Below, piece by piece: positions 50,314 through 60,165 of a stretch of DNA of 64,000 nt (position 1 is the stretch's first letter; each line of letters starts with the position of its first letter). This DNA comes from Bifidobacterium breve (GTDB lineage: Bacteria; Actinomycetota; Acidimicrobiia; Acidimicrobiales; Acidimicrobilacustridaceae). The notes under the pieces are model-generated. The model saw only the letters and a program-made list of their open reading frames with translations. It ran no database searches and was not told where the DNA came from. A program made the translations under genes and the position numbers. The stretch is taken from positions 18,780 through 82,779 of the forward strand of contig CAMAQM010000007.1 of NCBI GenBank assembly GCA_945860545.1, given 5' to 3'.

Positions 50314-52794
50314 ATGAGCGACGATCCAACTGAAGAAACCGCAGCGTCGACTGCAGCCACCGATGACGGGGACACTGAGCGCCTCGCCATTGAGCCCATC
50401 GAGATCCAGGTCGAGATGGAACGGTCGTTCCTCGACTACGCCATGTCGGTCATCACGTCGCGCGCCTTGCCCGACGCTCGTGACGGACTCAAGCCAGTCC
50501 ACCGGCGAATCCTCTGGGGCATGTACTCAAGTGGGGCCCGCCCCGACCGTCCGACGGTGAAGTGCGCCCGCGTCGTCGGAGACGTCATGGGCAAGTACCA
50601 CCCTCATGGTGACTCTGCGATTTACGACGCCCTGGTCCGACTTGGTCAGAGCTTCTCGCTGCGACACCCGCTCGTGCAGCCGAAGGGCAACTTCGGCTCA
50701 CTTGACGAGCCGCCGGCGGCAGCCCGGTACACGGAGTGCCGTTTGGCGCCTGTCGCCATGCGGATGCTCGACGGCATCAACGAGGACACCGTCAACTTCA
50801 CCCGGAACTACGACGGTCAGGACACCGAACCTGAGGTGTTGCCGGCCAGGTTCCCGAACTTGTTGGTGAATGGAAGTCAGGGCATCGCCGTCGGCATGGC
50901 GACGAACATCCCGCCACACAACATGGGTGAGGTCATCGACGCCGTTCGCCACCTGTTGGACAACCCGGACGCCACCAACGACGACCTCATGGCGTTCGTC
51001 AAGGGTCCGGACTTCCCGACAGGCGCGCAGATCATGGGTCGCCAAGGGATTCTTGACGCCTACCGGACAGGCAAGGGGTCGATCCGGATGCGAGGCCGGG
51101 CCGAGATCGTTGAAGGGCCGCGTTCGGACCACATTGTCATCACCGAGTTGCCCTACCAGGTCAGCCCCAACGCCGTGCTCACCAAGATCCGAGACCTTGT
51201 CGAAAACAAGGAACTCGACGGCATCGCCGACCTCCGCGACGAGTCAGCCAAGGGAAAGACGCGACTCGTGGTCAAGCTCAAGCGTGACGCTCCAGCGCTC
51301 GTCGTGCTCAACAACCTCTACAAGCGCACACCGCTGCAGACCAACTTCGCGGTGAACTGCGTGGCGCTCGTCGACGGCGTTCCTCGTCTGCTCGACCTGC
51401 GTGGTGCGCTCGTCGCCTACACCACCCACCAGGCCGAGGTGATTCGCCGCCGCTCGGAGTTCCGGCTCGAAAAGAGCCGGGCCCGCGCCCACATTGTCGA
51501 GGGTCTCATTCGAGCCCTCGACCTCATCGACGAGATCATCGCCACCATCCGAGCGTCCGATGACACGGCGTCGGCCCGTGAGGCACTCATGGCCGAACCG
51601 TTCTCGTTCAGTGAGGTGCAGGCCCAGTACATCCTCGACATGGCCCTCAAGAGCCTCACCCGTCTGGGGCGCAGCCAACTGGAGGAGGAACTCGCCGAAC
51701 TGCAGGCCACGATTGCTGAACTGGAAGCAATCCTCGCCGACGAGAGCCGACTCCGGGCGGTGATCTCCACCGAGCTGGCCGAGGTTCGTGAGGAGTTCGC
51801 CAACCCGCGCCGCACCGAGATCGGTTTCGAGGTGGGGGACCTGGATCTTGAGGACCTCATCGACGACGAGGATCTGGTCGTCACCATGTCGGCCAAGGGA
51901 TACGTCAAGACGGTGTCGGCGGACGCATTCCGTGCCCAGGGCCGGGGTGGTCGAGGTGTGGCTGGAGCGAAACTGCGCGACGAGGATTACGTCACGCACA
52001 TCGTCCACACGACGGCACACGCCTACCTGTTGTTCTTCTCCAGCCGCGGACGCGTCTACCGGCTCAAGGCGCACGAGATCCCGATGAAGGAACGCACGGC
52101 GCGAGGCACCGCCATCGTGAACCTGTTGCCGTTGCAGCCCGGGGAGAAGATCCAGTCGATCATTGACACCCGGGACTACGAGACCAATCAGTACCTGTTC
52201 TTCGCAACGGCGAACGGTCAGGTCAAAAAGACCAAGTTCCGTGAATATGACTCCTCGTTGCGGGCCGGCATCATCGCCGTCAACCTTCGTCAGGGGGACG
52301 AACTGGTCAGGGTGATCCCGGTCAACGACGGGGATCACATCTTCATGGTGTCCCACAACGGCATGGCCATCCGGTTCAGCGGCGACGACGTGCGTTCCAT
52401 GGGACGCAACGCGGCGGGTGTGCGTGGCATGAAGTTGCGTGAGGGCGATCGTGTCGTGTCGTGTGACGTCGGACGTGATGACTCCGCCATCCTGGTCGTC
52501 ACCGACGCCGGGTACGGCAAGCGCACCCAGCTCGACAAGTTCAACCCCCAGGGGCGCGGCGGTCAGGGTGTGCGAGGCATCAAGATCACGGCCCGCAAGG
52601 GTCACGTGGTGGCGGCGTTCATGGTCGGCCTTGAGGACGAGATACTCGTCATCGCCACCGGAGGGGTGGTCATTCGAACCCAGGCACGGGAGATCTCCTC
52701 ACAGGGTCGCGACGCGACCGGTGTGCGGGTGATGAACCTCACCGAGGGCCAGTCGGTCGCTGCGGTGGCTCCTGTGCTCGCTAGCGACGACTGA
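50314..52794 (+). CDS. gyrA: DNA gyrase subunit A
   Basis: SFLDYAMSVITSRALPDARDGLKPVHRRILWGMYSSGARPDRPTVKCARVVGDVMGKYHPHGDSAIYDALVR; GyrA C-terminal repeats. Confidence 0.98.
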   Translation: MSDDPTEETAASTAATDDGDTERLAIEPIEIQVEMERSFLDYAMSVITSRALPDARDGLKPVHRRILWGMYSSGARPDRPTVKCARVVGDVMGKYHPHGDSAIYDALVRLGQSFSLRHPLVQPKGNFGSLDEPPAAARYTECRLAPVAMRMLDGINEDTVNFTRNYDGQDTEPEVLPARFPNLLVNGSQGIAVGMATNIPPHNMGEVIDAVRHLLDNPDATNDDLMAFVKGPDFPTGAQIMGRQGILDAYRTGKGSIRMRGRAEIVEGPRSDHIVITELPYQVSPNAVLTKIRDLVENKELDGIADLRDESAKGKTRLVVKLKRDAPALVVLNNLYKRTPLQTNFAVNCVALVDGVPRLLDLRGALVAYTTHQAEVIRRRSEFRLEKSRARAHIVEGLIRALDLIDEIIATIRASDDTASAREALMAEPFSFSEVQAQYILDMALKSLTRLGRSQLEEELAELQATIAELEAILADESRLRAVISTELAEVREEFANPRRTEIGFEVGDLDLEDLIDDEDLVVTMSAKGYVKTVSADAFRAQGRGGRGVAGAKLRDEDYVTHIVHTTAHAYLLFFSSRGRVYRLKAHEIPMKERTARGTAIVNLLPLQPGEKIQSIIDTRDYETNQYLFFATANGQVKKTKFREYDSSLRAGIIAVNLRQGDELVRVIPVNDGDHIFMVSHNGMAIRFSGDDVRSMGRNAAGVRGMKLREGDRVVSCDVGRDDSAILVVTDAGYGKRTQLDKFNPQGRGGQGVRGIKITARKGHVVAAFMVGLEDEILVIATGGVVIRTQAREISSQGRDATGVRVMNLTEGQSVAAVAPVLASDD

Positions 52795-52802
52795 GCGGGA
52801 TC

Positions 52803-53126
52803 GTGCGGGGGTCACCCCGTTCACGGCGGGGGTCACCTGACCTTGGTCAGGGAGGCTTCGTCGTGGTCGCTGTCGTGGCGGCCACCGTGGTCGTCTCGGC
52901 GCTGGTGGTCCAGGCCGGTGGGGTCGCGACCGAGCGGGCCTTGGCCCGATCAGCCGCCGATGCGGCCGCCTTGGCACTGGCGGTTCAGGGTCCGGCCCAA
53001 GCCAGCGAATCGGCCCGCCGTAACGGTGCTGAGATCGTTGCCTTGGCGGTGGTCGACGGTCGGGCACAGGTAACCGTCAGGGTGGGTCGGGCCGAGGCCA
53101 CAGCCGTCGCGGACCGTTCACGGTGA
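52803..53126 (+). CDS. Small TadE/Flp-like (pilin-like) membrane protein
   Basis: GQGGFVVVAVVAATVVVSALVVQAGGVATERALARSAADAAALALA. Confidence 0.65.
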   Translation: MRGSPRSRRGSPDLGQGGFVVVAVVAATVVVSALVVQAGGVATERALARSAADAAALALAVQGPAQASESARRNGAEIVALAVVDGRAQVTVRVGRAEATAVADRSR

Positions 53127-53629
53127 CCTCCCCACCTACACTGGCAGCCGTGGCAACCTCCAACGCCAGGTCTTCTGCCCGAGCGGAGACGACCCAGTGG
53201 ACCTTGGGCTGGGTGTCACCTCGGTCCGTCGCCCGTGTTGCTGCCCTGTTGTGGGCGTGTTTGTGGGTCGTGGTCGTCATCGCCGGACTGGTGTTGTGGC
53301 AGGTCGGGCAGGCCACCGGCCTCATCTCCAACGCCGAGTCGTTCTGGGCGCAGGCCACCGGTCAGTCTTCGGCCTCATTCAACGGGGTGGCCCTCCTGGT
53401 GGCCGTCGTACTCGGTGGCCTCGTTGTGGTCGCCGTGGCCACCGTGTTGAGCACGCTGGGAGCGATGCTGTTCAACGCCGTGTGTGATCTGACCGGTGGT
53501 GTCCGCGTGTCGGGAACCCCTGTTGCGTCGCGTCGCGGACCGCGACTGGCCCCCGAATCTGGGCAGATCAACCCGCCGCCACCCCGACCGGCCCCATCTG
53601 AAGTGGCTCGGCCGACCACCAACGGGTAG
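53123..53629 (+). CDS. DUF3566-domain membrane protein
   Basis: WTLGWVSPRSVARVAALLWACLWVVVVIAGLVLWQVGQATGLISNAESFW; conserved position after gyrA. Confidence 0.88.
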   Translation: MTSPPTLAAVATSNARSSARAETTQWTLGWVSPRSVARVAALLWACLWVVVVIAGLVLWQVGQATGLISNAESFWAQATGQSSASFNGVALLVAVVLGGLVVVAVATVLSTLGAMLFNAVCDLTGGVRVSGTPVASRRGPRLAPESGQINPPPPRPAPSEVARPTTNG

Positions 53630-53645
53630 CGTTTACGACTCGGTC

Positions 53646-53719
<74 letters not shown>

Positions 53720-53765
53720 CAATGCCGCCCGCACCGACTGGTACGGGTTTCGATCGGGAGGCCTC

Positions 53766-53906
53766 GTGTTGAGATTGCTCCGCGGTGCGCTGGTTGCGCT
53801 CGGTGTTGCCGGTCTTGTCGCTGGTGTGCTCCGGCTGCGCAACCCCGGAACGCCACCGGTTTCGGGTGGTGGCTGGCGGGAACTCTCGGGCCCGGAGATG
53901 ACCTGA
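53766..53906 (+). CDS. Small single-TM protein (46 aa), below the ORF-track cutoff
   Basis: GGGAGG upstream of GTG; VLRLLRGALVALGVAGLVAGVLRLRNPGTPPVSGGGWRELSGPEMT*; TGA abuts the next GTG. Confidence 0.65.
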   Translation: MLRLLRGALVALGVAGLVAGVLRLRNPGTPPVSGGGWRELSGPEMT

Positions 53907-54923
53907 GTGGGATCGTCGTCGTCGATACGGGCGGTGGTGGTGGGTGTTGGCGCCACCGGCGCACGAGTCGCCCGCCAACTGGCCTCCTCGCCGACGGTGG
54001 TCGATGTCGTGGTGCGCGACCCTGAGGTCGCCCGGGTCGCCGCCGTGGTCGAATCCATGGCCCCCCAGGTTCGCAGCGACGGCGCCGACCCGACCGACCT
54101 CGTGGACGCCGACGTCGTCGTTCTGGCCGGCCCGGTTGGCACCCACGCCTCCCAGGCCGCCGCCTGGGTCGCGGCCGGGATCCCCGTTGTTTCCACCACT
54201 GATGACCTCGGCGAGGTCGACGAGTTGCTCGCCCTTGATCCCGTGGCCCGATCCAACGGTGTCGGGTTGGCCGTCGGCGCTGGGTTCGCCCCCGGTCTGT
54301 CCGATGTCCTGGCGGTCCACGCCGCGTCACGTCTCGATCAGGTCGAGGAGATCCATGTGGCGCGAAGTGGGGCAGGCGGCCCAGCGTGTGCACGTCATCT
54401 GCTCGCCGCCCTCGGCGCCCATGCGCTCGACTGGCGCGACGGGCAATGGGTGCGACGACCGGGTGGGTCGGGTCGCGAACTGGTGTGGTTCCCCGATCCC
54501 ATTGGTGCCAGCGACTGCTACCGGGCCGAGATGCCCGACGCCCGCCTGTTGGTGCCGGCCTTCAGCGGAGTTCGTCGGGTCACGACCCGGGTGGCGGCCC
54601 GTCGGTCCCAACTCGTCACGGCGCGACTGCCGGGGTTGCACCGGCCCCCCGAAGACGGCGCACCGGGAGCGATCCGGGTGGAGGTGCGCGGCGTCGTCGG
54701 TGGTTCGTCAGCCACGGTGGTGATGGGCGCCATGGATCGGCCCGCAGTGGCCGCAGGAGCTGTCGCTGCGGTGAGTGCCTTGGCGTTGGCTTCGGGGGAG
54801 TCACGCCGCAGCGGCGCCGGCGGGTTGGCCGAACTCCTCGACCCGCTTGCGGTGCTCACCGATCTGGCGCGTCGTGGGGTGCGATGCGCCGTGTTCGACC
54901 CTTCCGGGGTCGGTCCCGGCTAG
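53907..54923 (+). CDS. NAD(P)-binding oxidoreductase (saccharopine dehydrogenase-like)
   Basis: IRAVVVGVGATGARVARQLASSPTVVDVVVRDPEVARVAAVVE..., GVGLAVGAGFAPGLSDVLAVHAA. Confidence 0.75.
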   Translation: MGSSSSIRAVVVGVGATGARVARQLASSPTVVDVVVRDPEVARVAAVVESMAPQVRSDGADPTDLVDADVVVLAGPVGTHASQAAAWVAAGIPVVSTTDDLGEVDELLALDPVARSNGVGLAVGAGFAPGLSDVLAVHAASRLDQVEEIHVARSGAGGPACARHLLAALGAHALDWRDGQWVRRPGGSGRELVWFPDPIGASDCYRAEMPDARLLVPAFSGVRRVTTRVAARRSQLVTARLPGLHRPPEDGAPGAIRVEVRGVVGGSSATVVMGAMDRPAVAAGAVAAVSALALASGESRRSGAGGLAELLDPLAVLTDLARRGVRCAVFDPSGVGPG

Positions 54924-55672
54924 TAGCGGGCGGCCGCCTGGTAGCGGTCGAGCACCGTGGTGTCACCGAAGGTCTCGAGCCGGTCGGTGCCGACTCGACC
55001 CCACGCCCACAACAGCAGATCTGACGCGCTGGCTCGCGCCGCAACGTCGCCTTTGGCGTGAATGCGTTCGGTGACGGTGCCGTCGGGGCCGATGTGGATC
55101 AGCCATTCCCCGGCGTCCGCCGTTCCCGGTGTCGCGTCGCTGGGCGTGTCGGTGCAGTGCAGGTGGATGGTGGCCGCCGGGCCGAACCGTTCGAGGTCGA
55201 GGCGTTGGGCGGCGAACACGGTGAGGGTCTCGTCGATGGCGTCGGTGGCCAACCAACGGGGGATCGGCGGTGCGGTGCCGGTCGCCGCCGCAGCGTCCCA
55301 GGCGTGCAGCACCGTCTCGTGTGTCGTCCGTCGTTGCCACCACGAGGCGGGTTGCGCCCATCCCGGGGCGCGGACCGCTCCGTTCGGTCCGACCCGCGCA
55401 AACGCCTCGAGGAGGTGGTTCGCCCCGTCGATGAGCCACGCGGCGACGTCCGTCCCCGCCGCCGGTCGGGCAACGGCGGGAACGGGTCGATCGTCGGGAG
55501 TGTCGAGCGCCACCGCCACCCACCGGTGGATGCGGCCCACGTGGATGGCGAGACGTTCCACCGTCCACCCCGGACAGGTAGGGACGGGCAGGTCGGCGTG
55601 GCGGGGGACGAGGGTGGCGATGCGCGACGACGCGTCCATCAGTGCACCAGCGGTGTCTGCGTTGGCGGTCAC
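54920..55672 (-). CDS. Maleylpyruvate isomerase/mycothiol-dependent (MDMPI, DinB-like) family protein
   Basis: VPTCPGWTVERLAIHVGRIHRWVA...RRTTHETVLHAWDAAAATG. Confidence 0.85.
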   Translation of the reverse strand: MTANADTAGALMDASSRIATLVPRHADLPVPTCPGWTVERLAIHVGRIHRWVAVALDTPDDRPVPAVARPAAGTDVAAWLIDGANHLLEAFARVGPNGAVRAPGWAQPASWWQRRTTHETVLHAWDAAAATGTAPPIPRWLATDAIDETLTVFAAQRLDLERFGPAATIHLHCTDTPSDATPGTADAGEWLIHIGPDGTVTERIHAKGDVAARASASDLLLWAWGRVGTDRLETFGDTTVLDRYQAAARY

Positions 55673-55953
55673 GGTTTGTTCGATCGGTGACGGAGGTAGA
55701 GGACGATCACTCCGCCGACGACCACCACGAACACGACGCCGAGCACGATCAGACCGGCAGTTCCCCCGGCGCGGGCGCCGGTGGTGTCACCGTCGGCGCC
55801 GGGGGACGTCGAGGGGAGTTGCGCCCCGGCGCTCACCGTCATGATCGAGGTCACGATGAGGGCGATGACCATCGCGGTCACGCCCATCCATGCCGTGGTG
55901 CAGGCACGCTGGGCGTTCGGTGATGCCTGGTCAAGGTCGGTACTCATGGTCAC
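55669..55953 (-). CDS. Small membrane protein (two TM)
   Basis: AWMGVTAMVIALIVTSIMTV and GLIVLGVVFVVVVGGVIVLYLRHRS. Confidence 0.65.
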   Translation of the reverse strand: MTMSTDLDQASPNAQRACTTAWMGVTAMVIALIVTSIMTVSAGAQLPSTSPGADGDTTGARAGGTAGLIVLGVVFVVVVGGVIVLYLRHRSNKP

Positions 55954-55954
55954 C

Positions 55955-57673
55955 TCAGTTGTTGATCGGGACGTTGAACGTGGTTCGGCGTTGCTCGAAG
56001 GTGCCGATGCGGCTCACGACCTCGATCCGCCACAGTCCGGCCACGGCGAGATTTTCGGTGCGCAAGAGGTAGTGACCGGGTCCGATGGCGGCGCCACCGA
56101 TGATGATCGGACCGATACCTGCCGCGTCGAGGGTCATTTCGACGGTGACGGACTCGACCCGGTCGGTGAGCAGCCCGGCGTCGTCAATGTAGAGGACATG
56201 TACCTCGTTGAGGCCCGGAGCACCCGGGGTCACGTACAGGTTGACATCGACCCCGTCGGTGACCGGCACGGTCTGGTTGAACGGTTGCGGCCCGGCTGCG
56301 GCGTTGCTGGGAGGCGCGGTTTCGACGAGTACCGAGGTGATCAGGATCGCCGCCACGAGCAGGATCACCTCGACCCGGACGGTCTTGCGGAGTTTCGTCA
56401 CGGTGTCGTCGGTCTCGTCGCCACCAAGTCGGGGGACGAGTTTGCGTCGGTTCCAGCCGGCGATGACGAGGGTGGCGACGACCACCACGAGTTTCGCCAC
56501 GAGAATGCGCCCGTAGTCGGAGTCGAACAGGGCGGAGAACTCCCCGACCGTCCACCAGGCCTGAATCACACCGGTCACCCACAGCAACGCCACCGAGACC
56601 GCAGCGACGGTTGAGAACCGGGTCACGACCTCGACACCCGCCTGTGCGGGCGAGCCCGGGGTGGTCGCGTCGGAGTGGGCCGGTGGGCCCAGCACCAGCG
56701 CGGTGCCGACAAGACCACCGAGCCACACGGCGCCGACCAACAGGTGCACCACGTCGGCGAGGCCGAACACCAGCATCGGCTCGCTCGACGCCGTGTGACC
56801 CGTCAGGGCGAACGATCCGGCGGTCACCAGGGTCCCGTAGACCACCAGCGCCTGGCGGACGGGTCCGGGGCGGAGTCCGACACTGACGTAGGTGATGGCG
56901 AGGCCGACGAGGACACCGGCCAGCCACCAACCCGTGTTGGCCTGCCGGAGGACCTCGCCGAGCACTCCGGACTCGAACACCGTGGCCGGACTTCCTCCGG
57001 TGCCCTCGCCTGCCCGGGTGGCCACGTGCCCGAACGCTCCGATGGCCCCGATGATCACCGCGGCGCGGGCGATGGTGACGTGCCGGCGAACGTCGAGGTT
57101 GCGTCCGGCAACGAACAGGATGAACAGGGCGAGACCGAGAGCGGTGAGCACACCGGTGTAGAGCAGGACGCCCGACACCACGCCGACCACGGCGGTCACC
57201 GGGTTGCGGTCCGCCTCAAGGCCCTCCACTGCAGCCCGGTCGGCCTGCTCACCGACGGCGAACACGGTGGCACCGGTGACGATGTGACCGTCGGCCGACA
57301 CGACCCGGTAGCCGGCGAGGTACGTGCCGTCAGGGAGGTCGGGTCGCAGATTGACGCGCACCTGGTTGGGCGCCGGTCGGGTGGTGACCCCCTCGTCGAC
57401 CCGGTCCCCGTTGCTGTTGAGCACCGTGATGCCACCGAGGCCGACGGTGACCTCCTCGTTGAATGCGAACGTGACATCCGCCGGGGACGTTTCGAGACGT
57501 TCACCGTCAGCGGGGGTGGACGACACGAAGGCGGCGTGGGCGCCTGCGTGTGGGGCGGGAACAAGGGTGATCAGGGCGAAGGCGAGCACGACCAAGGTGG
57601 CGGCTCGTCTGGCGTGTCTGCGCCGGTGTGGGCGTCGCGCCGGTGTCGAGAGGGCTTCGAGCTGGTCGTCCAT
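55955..57673 (-). CDS. CopC-CopD fusion (copper resistance/YcnJ-like)
   Basis: N-terminal HAAFVSSTPADGERLETSPADVTFAFNEEV...GTYLAGYRVVSADGHIVTG (CopC), then multi-TM CopD. Confidence 0.92.
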   Translation of the reverse strand: MDDQLEALSTPARRPHRRRHARRAATLVVLAFALITLVPAPHAGAHAAFVSSTPADGERLETSPADVTFAFNEEVTVGLGGITVLNSNGDRVDEGVTTRPAPNQVRVNLRPDLPDGTYLAGYRVVSADGHIVTGATVFAVGEQADRAAVEGLEADRNPVTAVVGVVSGVLLYTGVLTALGLALFILFVAGRNLDVRRHVTIARAAVIIGAIGAFGHVATRAGEGTGGSPATVFESGVLGEVLRQANTGWWLAGVLVGLAITYVSVGLRPGPVRQALVVYGTLVTAGSFALTGHTASSEPMLVFGLADVVHLLVGAVWLGGLVGTALVLGPPAHSDATTPGSPAQAGVEVVTRFSTVAAVSVALLWVTGVIQAWWTVGEFSALFDSDYGRILVAKLVVVVATLVIAGWNRRKLVPRLGGDETDDTVTKLRKTVRVEVILLVAAILITSVLVETAPPSNAAAGPQPFNQTVPVTDGVDVNLYVTPGAPGLNEVHVLYIDDAGLLTDRVESVTVEMTLDAAGIGPIIIGGAAIGPGHYLLRTENLAVAGLWRIEVVSRIGTFEQRRTTFNVPINN

Positions 57674-57710
57674 GTTTTGTCATCCGCCCCAGGTGGGCCA
57701 CACTGGGCCG

Positions 57711-58517
57711 ATGACATCGGCGGCAGTCGTGCGGGACGCAGCGGTTCGACGGGGGCCGCGACCCGTGCTCGACGGGGCGACCTTCACCGTACCCGCCGGC
57801 GCCGTCACGGCAGTCATCGGTCCCAACGGCTCGGGCAAGTCCACGCTGTTGTATCTCCTCGCCGGTCTGCTCGACCCCGTCACCGCCGAGTCCGCTGGTG
57901 ACACCCAACCTGTGGTCGAGGTCCTTGGCGCCACCCCCGGGTCCCGTCGGGACCAGGTGGCGTTGGTGCTCCAGACGACCGAGGTAGCCGAGCACCTTCC
58001 CTTGACGGTGCAGGAGGCGGTCGCCATGGGTCGCTACGCCCATCGGGGCATGTTCGCCCTGCCCCGTCGGCGTGATCGTCGGGAGAACCGTGTGGCGGTG
58101 ACGGCGGCCATGGAACGCATGGAGGTGGCGGATCTCGCCAACCGGCAACTCGACGAGTTGTCCGGCGGGCAACGCCAACGGGTGTTCGTCGCCCAGGGTC
58201 TCGCCCAACAGGCGGACCTGCTGTTGCTCGACGAACCGGTGACGGGCCTTGACATGGTGTCCCGCCAACGGATTCTCAACGTCGTGGCCGAGGAGGCGGC
58301 GCGTGGTGTGGCCGTGGTGATGACCACCCACGACCTCAACGAGGCGGCCGCCGCCGACCACGTCCTGTTGCTCTCAGAGGGCACCGTGGTGTCCGGCCCA
58401 CCCGACGAGGTTCTCGTCCCTGACGTGCTGCGGCGTGCCTACGCCGGCCGCCTGCTCGTGGTCGGTACTGATCACACGGTTGTGGTTGACGACCCTCACC
58501 ACGGCCACGCCCACTGA
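57711..58517 (+). CDS. ABC transporter ATP-binding protein (metal-type)
   Basis: AVIGPNGSGKSTLLYLLAGLLDP, LSGGQRQRVFVAQGLAQQADLLLLDEP, TTHDLNEA; His-rich end DDPHHGHAH. Confidence 0.93.
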   Translation: MTSAAVVRDAAVRRGPRPVLDGATFTVPAGAVTAVIGPNGSGKSTLLYLLAGLLDPVTAESAGDTQPVVEVLGATPGSRRDQVALVLQTTEVAEHLPLTVQEAVAMGRYAHRGMFALPRRRDRRENRVAVTAAMERMEVADLANRQLDELSGGQRQRVFVAQGLAQQADLLLLDEPVTGLDMVSRQRILNVVAEEAARGVAVVMTTHDLNEAAAADHVLLLSEGTVVSGPPDEVLVPDVLRRAYAGRLLVVGTDHTVVVDDPHHGHAH

Positions 58518-58526
58518 CCACTGCGT

Positions 58527-59285
58527 TCAGCGGAGCAGTGTGAGCAGATCGTCGTGGACGGCGCCGTTGGTGGCGACCCCGCCGGTCCCGTCGATGCGGG
58601 TGACGCCATCGAGATCGCTGAAACGGCCGCCGGCCTCGCTGAGGATCACTGGCATCGGGGCCATGTCCCACACCGCAAGCTGCGGGTCCACCATGGCTTC
58701 GATGCGACCGGTGGCCACGAGCACGAAGCCGTAGCCGTCCCCCCACGTTCGCAGGTGCGCCCCGGCGGCCTTCACCGCAGCGATCTGGTCCACCGACCAG
58801 TGTTCGAACCCACTGGAGGACACGACGGATCCCCGCAGGTCTGTTCGGTCACTGACCCGGGCGGGCAGACCGTTCTCAAAACACCCGAGTCCCCGACCGG
58901 CCCACACCGTGATGCCCAGCGCCGGCACGTTCACGATCCCGATCACTCCGCCGTGCTCGTCGTGGAGGGCCAGCAGGTTCGTGTAGAGCGGAACCCCGGC
59001 GGTGAACGCCTTCGTGCCGTCGATCGGGTCGATGATCCAGGTCCGGCCGGTCGTGCCGGCACGGTCTGGGTGTTCCTCGCCCACGATGGCGTCCCCCGGC
59101 CAGCGCTGGGCGATGCGTTCGCGCAGGAAGGTTTCCGCCTCCCGGTCGGCGACGGTCACCGGTGTCCCGTCCCGTTTCTCGTCAACGACGAGTTCAGGTG
59201 AGCGGAACCACCGCAGCGTGAGTTCGCCGGCGGCGCGCACGAGCCCCACGGCATCATCAAGTTCGGTGCGGTTCGCTGGCTGCAC
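58527..59285 (-). CDS. hisN: Inositol monophosphatase family/histidinol-phosphatase
   Basis: GEEHPDRAGTTGRTWIIDPIDGTKAFTAGVPLYTNLLAL, VWDMAPMPVILSEAGGRFSD. Confidence 0.88.
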   Translation of the reverse strand: MQPANRTELDDAVGLVRAAGELTLRWFRSPELVVDEKRDGTPVTVADREAETFLRERIAQRWPGDAIVGEEHPDRAGTTGRTWIIDPIDGTKAFTAGVPLYTNLLALHDEHGGVIGIVNVPALGITVWAGRGLGCFENGLPARVSDRTDLRGSVVSSSGFEHWSVDQIAAVKAAGAHLRTWGDGYGFVLVATGRIEAMVDPQLAVWDMAPMPVILSEAGGRFSDLDGVTRIDGTGGVATNGAVHDDLLTLLR

Positions 59286-59352
59286 GCCCCGATCATGGCA
59301 CGACCCATCGCTGACGACGGACGCCGTTGGCGGCGCCGGTTAGGTTCCGGAC

Positions 59353-60165
59353 GTGGAATTTCTCCAGGGGGCGCGCCGCAAACTCGTCGCCGACCGGGTG
59401 AGCGGCCTCGCCGCCGAGGTTGCGTTCTGGGCGGTGCTGAGCGTGGTGCCGGCGCTGCTGGTCCTCACGTCGCTGGTCGGTCTGGTCGGTTCGGCGTTCG
59501 GCGAGGACGTCTCCCAACGCGTCGAGCAGCAACTCGTCGAGGTCGTCGACGGCACGTCCCCGGGCGGACCGGACGGGTTGGCGCGTTCTGTTACCAGCTT
59601 GTTCGACGAGCCCCGGCCGGGCTTGTTCAGCGTGGCGTTGGTCGTCACGTTGTGGGCCGCGTCGCGTGCAGCGGCGTCACTGGTTGGAGCGTTGGATGTC
59701 ATCAACGGCTCGGGACGTCAGCGGTCGTGGGTGAACCGGCGGTTGTGGGGGTTGGGTGTGGCGTTGGGGTCGGTGGTGGTGGTGACCGCCGTTCTCGTGG
59801 TGTTCGCCCTTGCGCCGGCGTTCGTGGCCGGCGTGTGGGCGGTCGTGGCGTGGGCGCTGGTAGCGGTGGCCTGGATCACCGTGGTGTTCACGGTGGCGTC
59901 GGATTCGGCGTTGGGGTGGCGCCACCACGTGGTTGGTGCCGCCGTGGCGGTGGGCCTTGCTGCGGTGTTCACCGCCGGGTTCCGGATCTACCTCGGCGTG
60001 CAGGCCGGCAACGTCATCCTGTTCGGTCTCGGCGGGGTGTTGGTGGCGTTGTTGTGGTTGTACCTGCTCGGCCTCGGGGTGCTGGTGGGCGCCGTCGTGA
60101 ACGTGTTGCGGATTCCCTACGCTGGGGGTCATGACCACGACGGATCTGAGTCCGCCCACCCCTGA
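59353..60165 (+). CDS. YihY/BrkB family membrane protein
   Basis: VSGLAAEVAFWAVLSVVPALLVLTSLVGLVG..., ILFGLGGVLVALLWLYLLGLGVLVGAVVN. Confidence 0.9.
   Translation: MEFLQGARRKLVADRVSGLAAEVAFWAVLSVVPALLVLTSLVGLVGSAFGEDVSQRVEQQLVEVVDGTSPGGPDGLARSVTSLFDEPRPGLFSVALVVTLWAASRAAASLVGALDVINGSGRQRSWVNRRLWGLGVALGSVVVVTAVLVVFALAPAFVAGVWAVVAWALVAVAWITVVFTVASDSALGWRHHVVGAAVAVGLAAVFTAGFRIYLGVQAGNVILFGLGGVLVALLWLYLLGLGVLVGAVVNVLRIPYAGGHDHDGSESAHP

Noticed and set aside
57324-57710. N-terminal extension of the ABC ATPase ORF
   Set aside because: It is antisense to copCD and Arg/Ser/Pro-rich; the ATG at 57711 begins the conserved domain.
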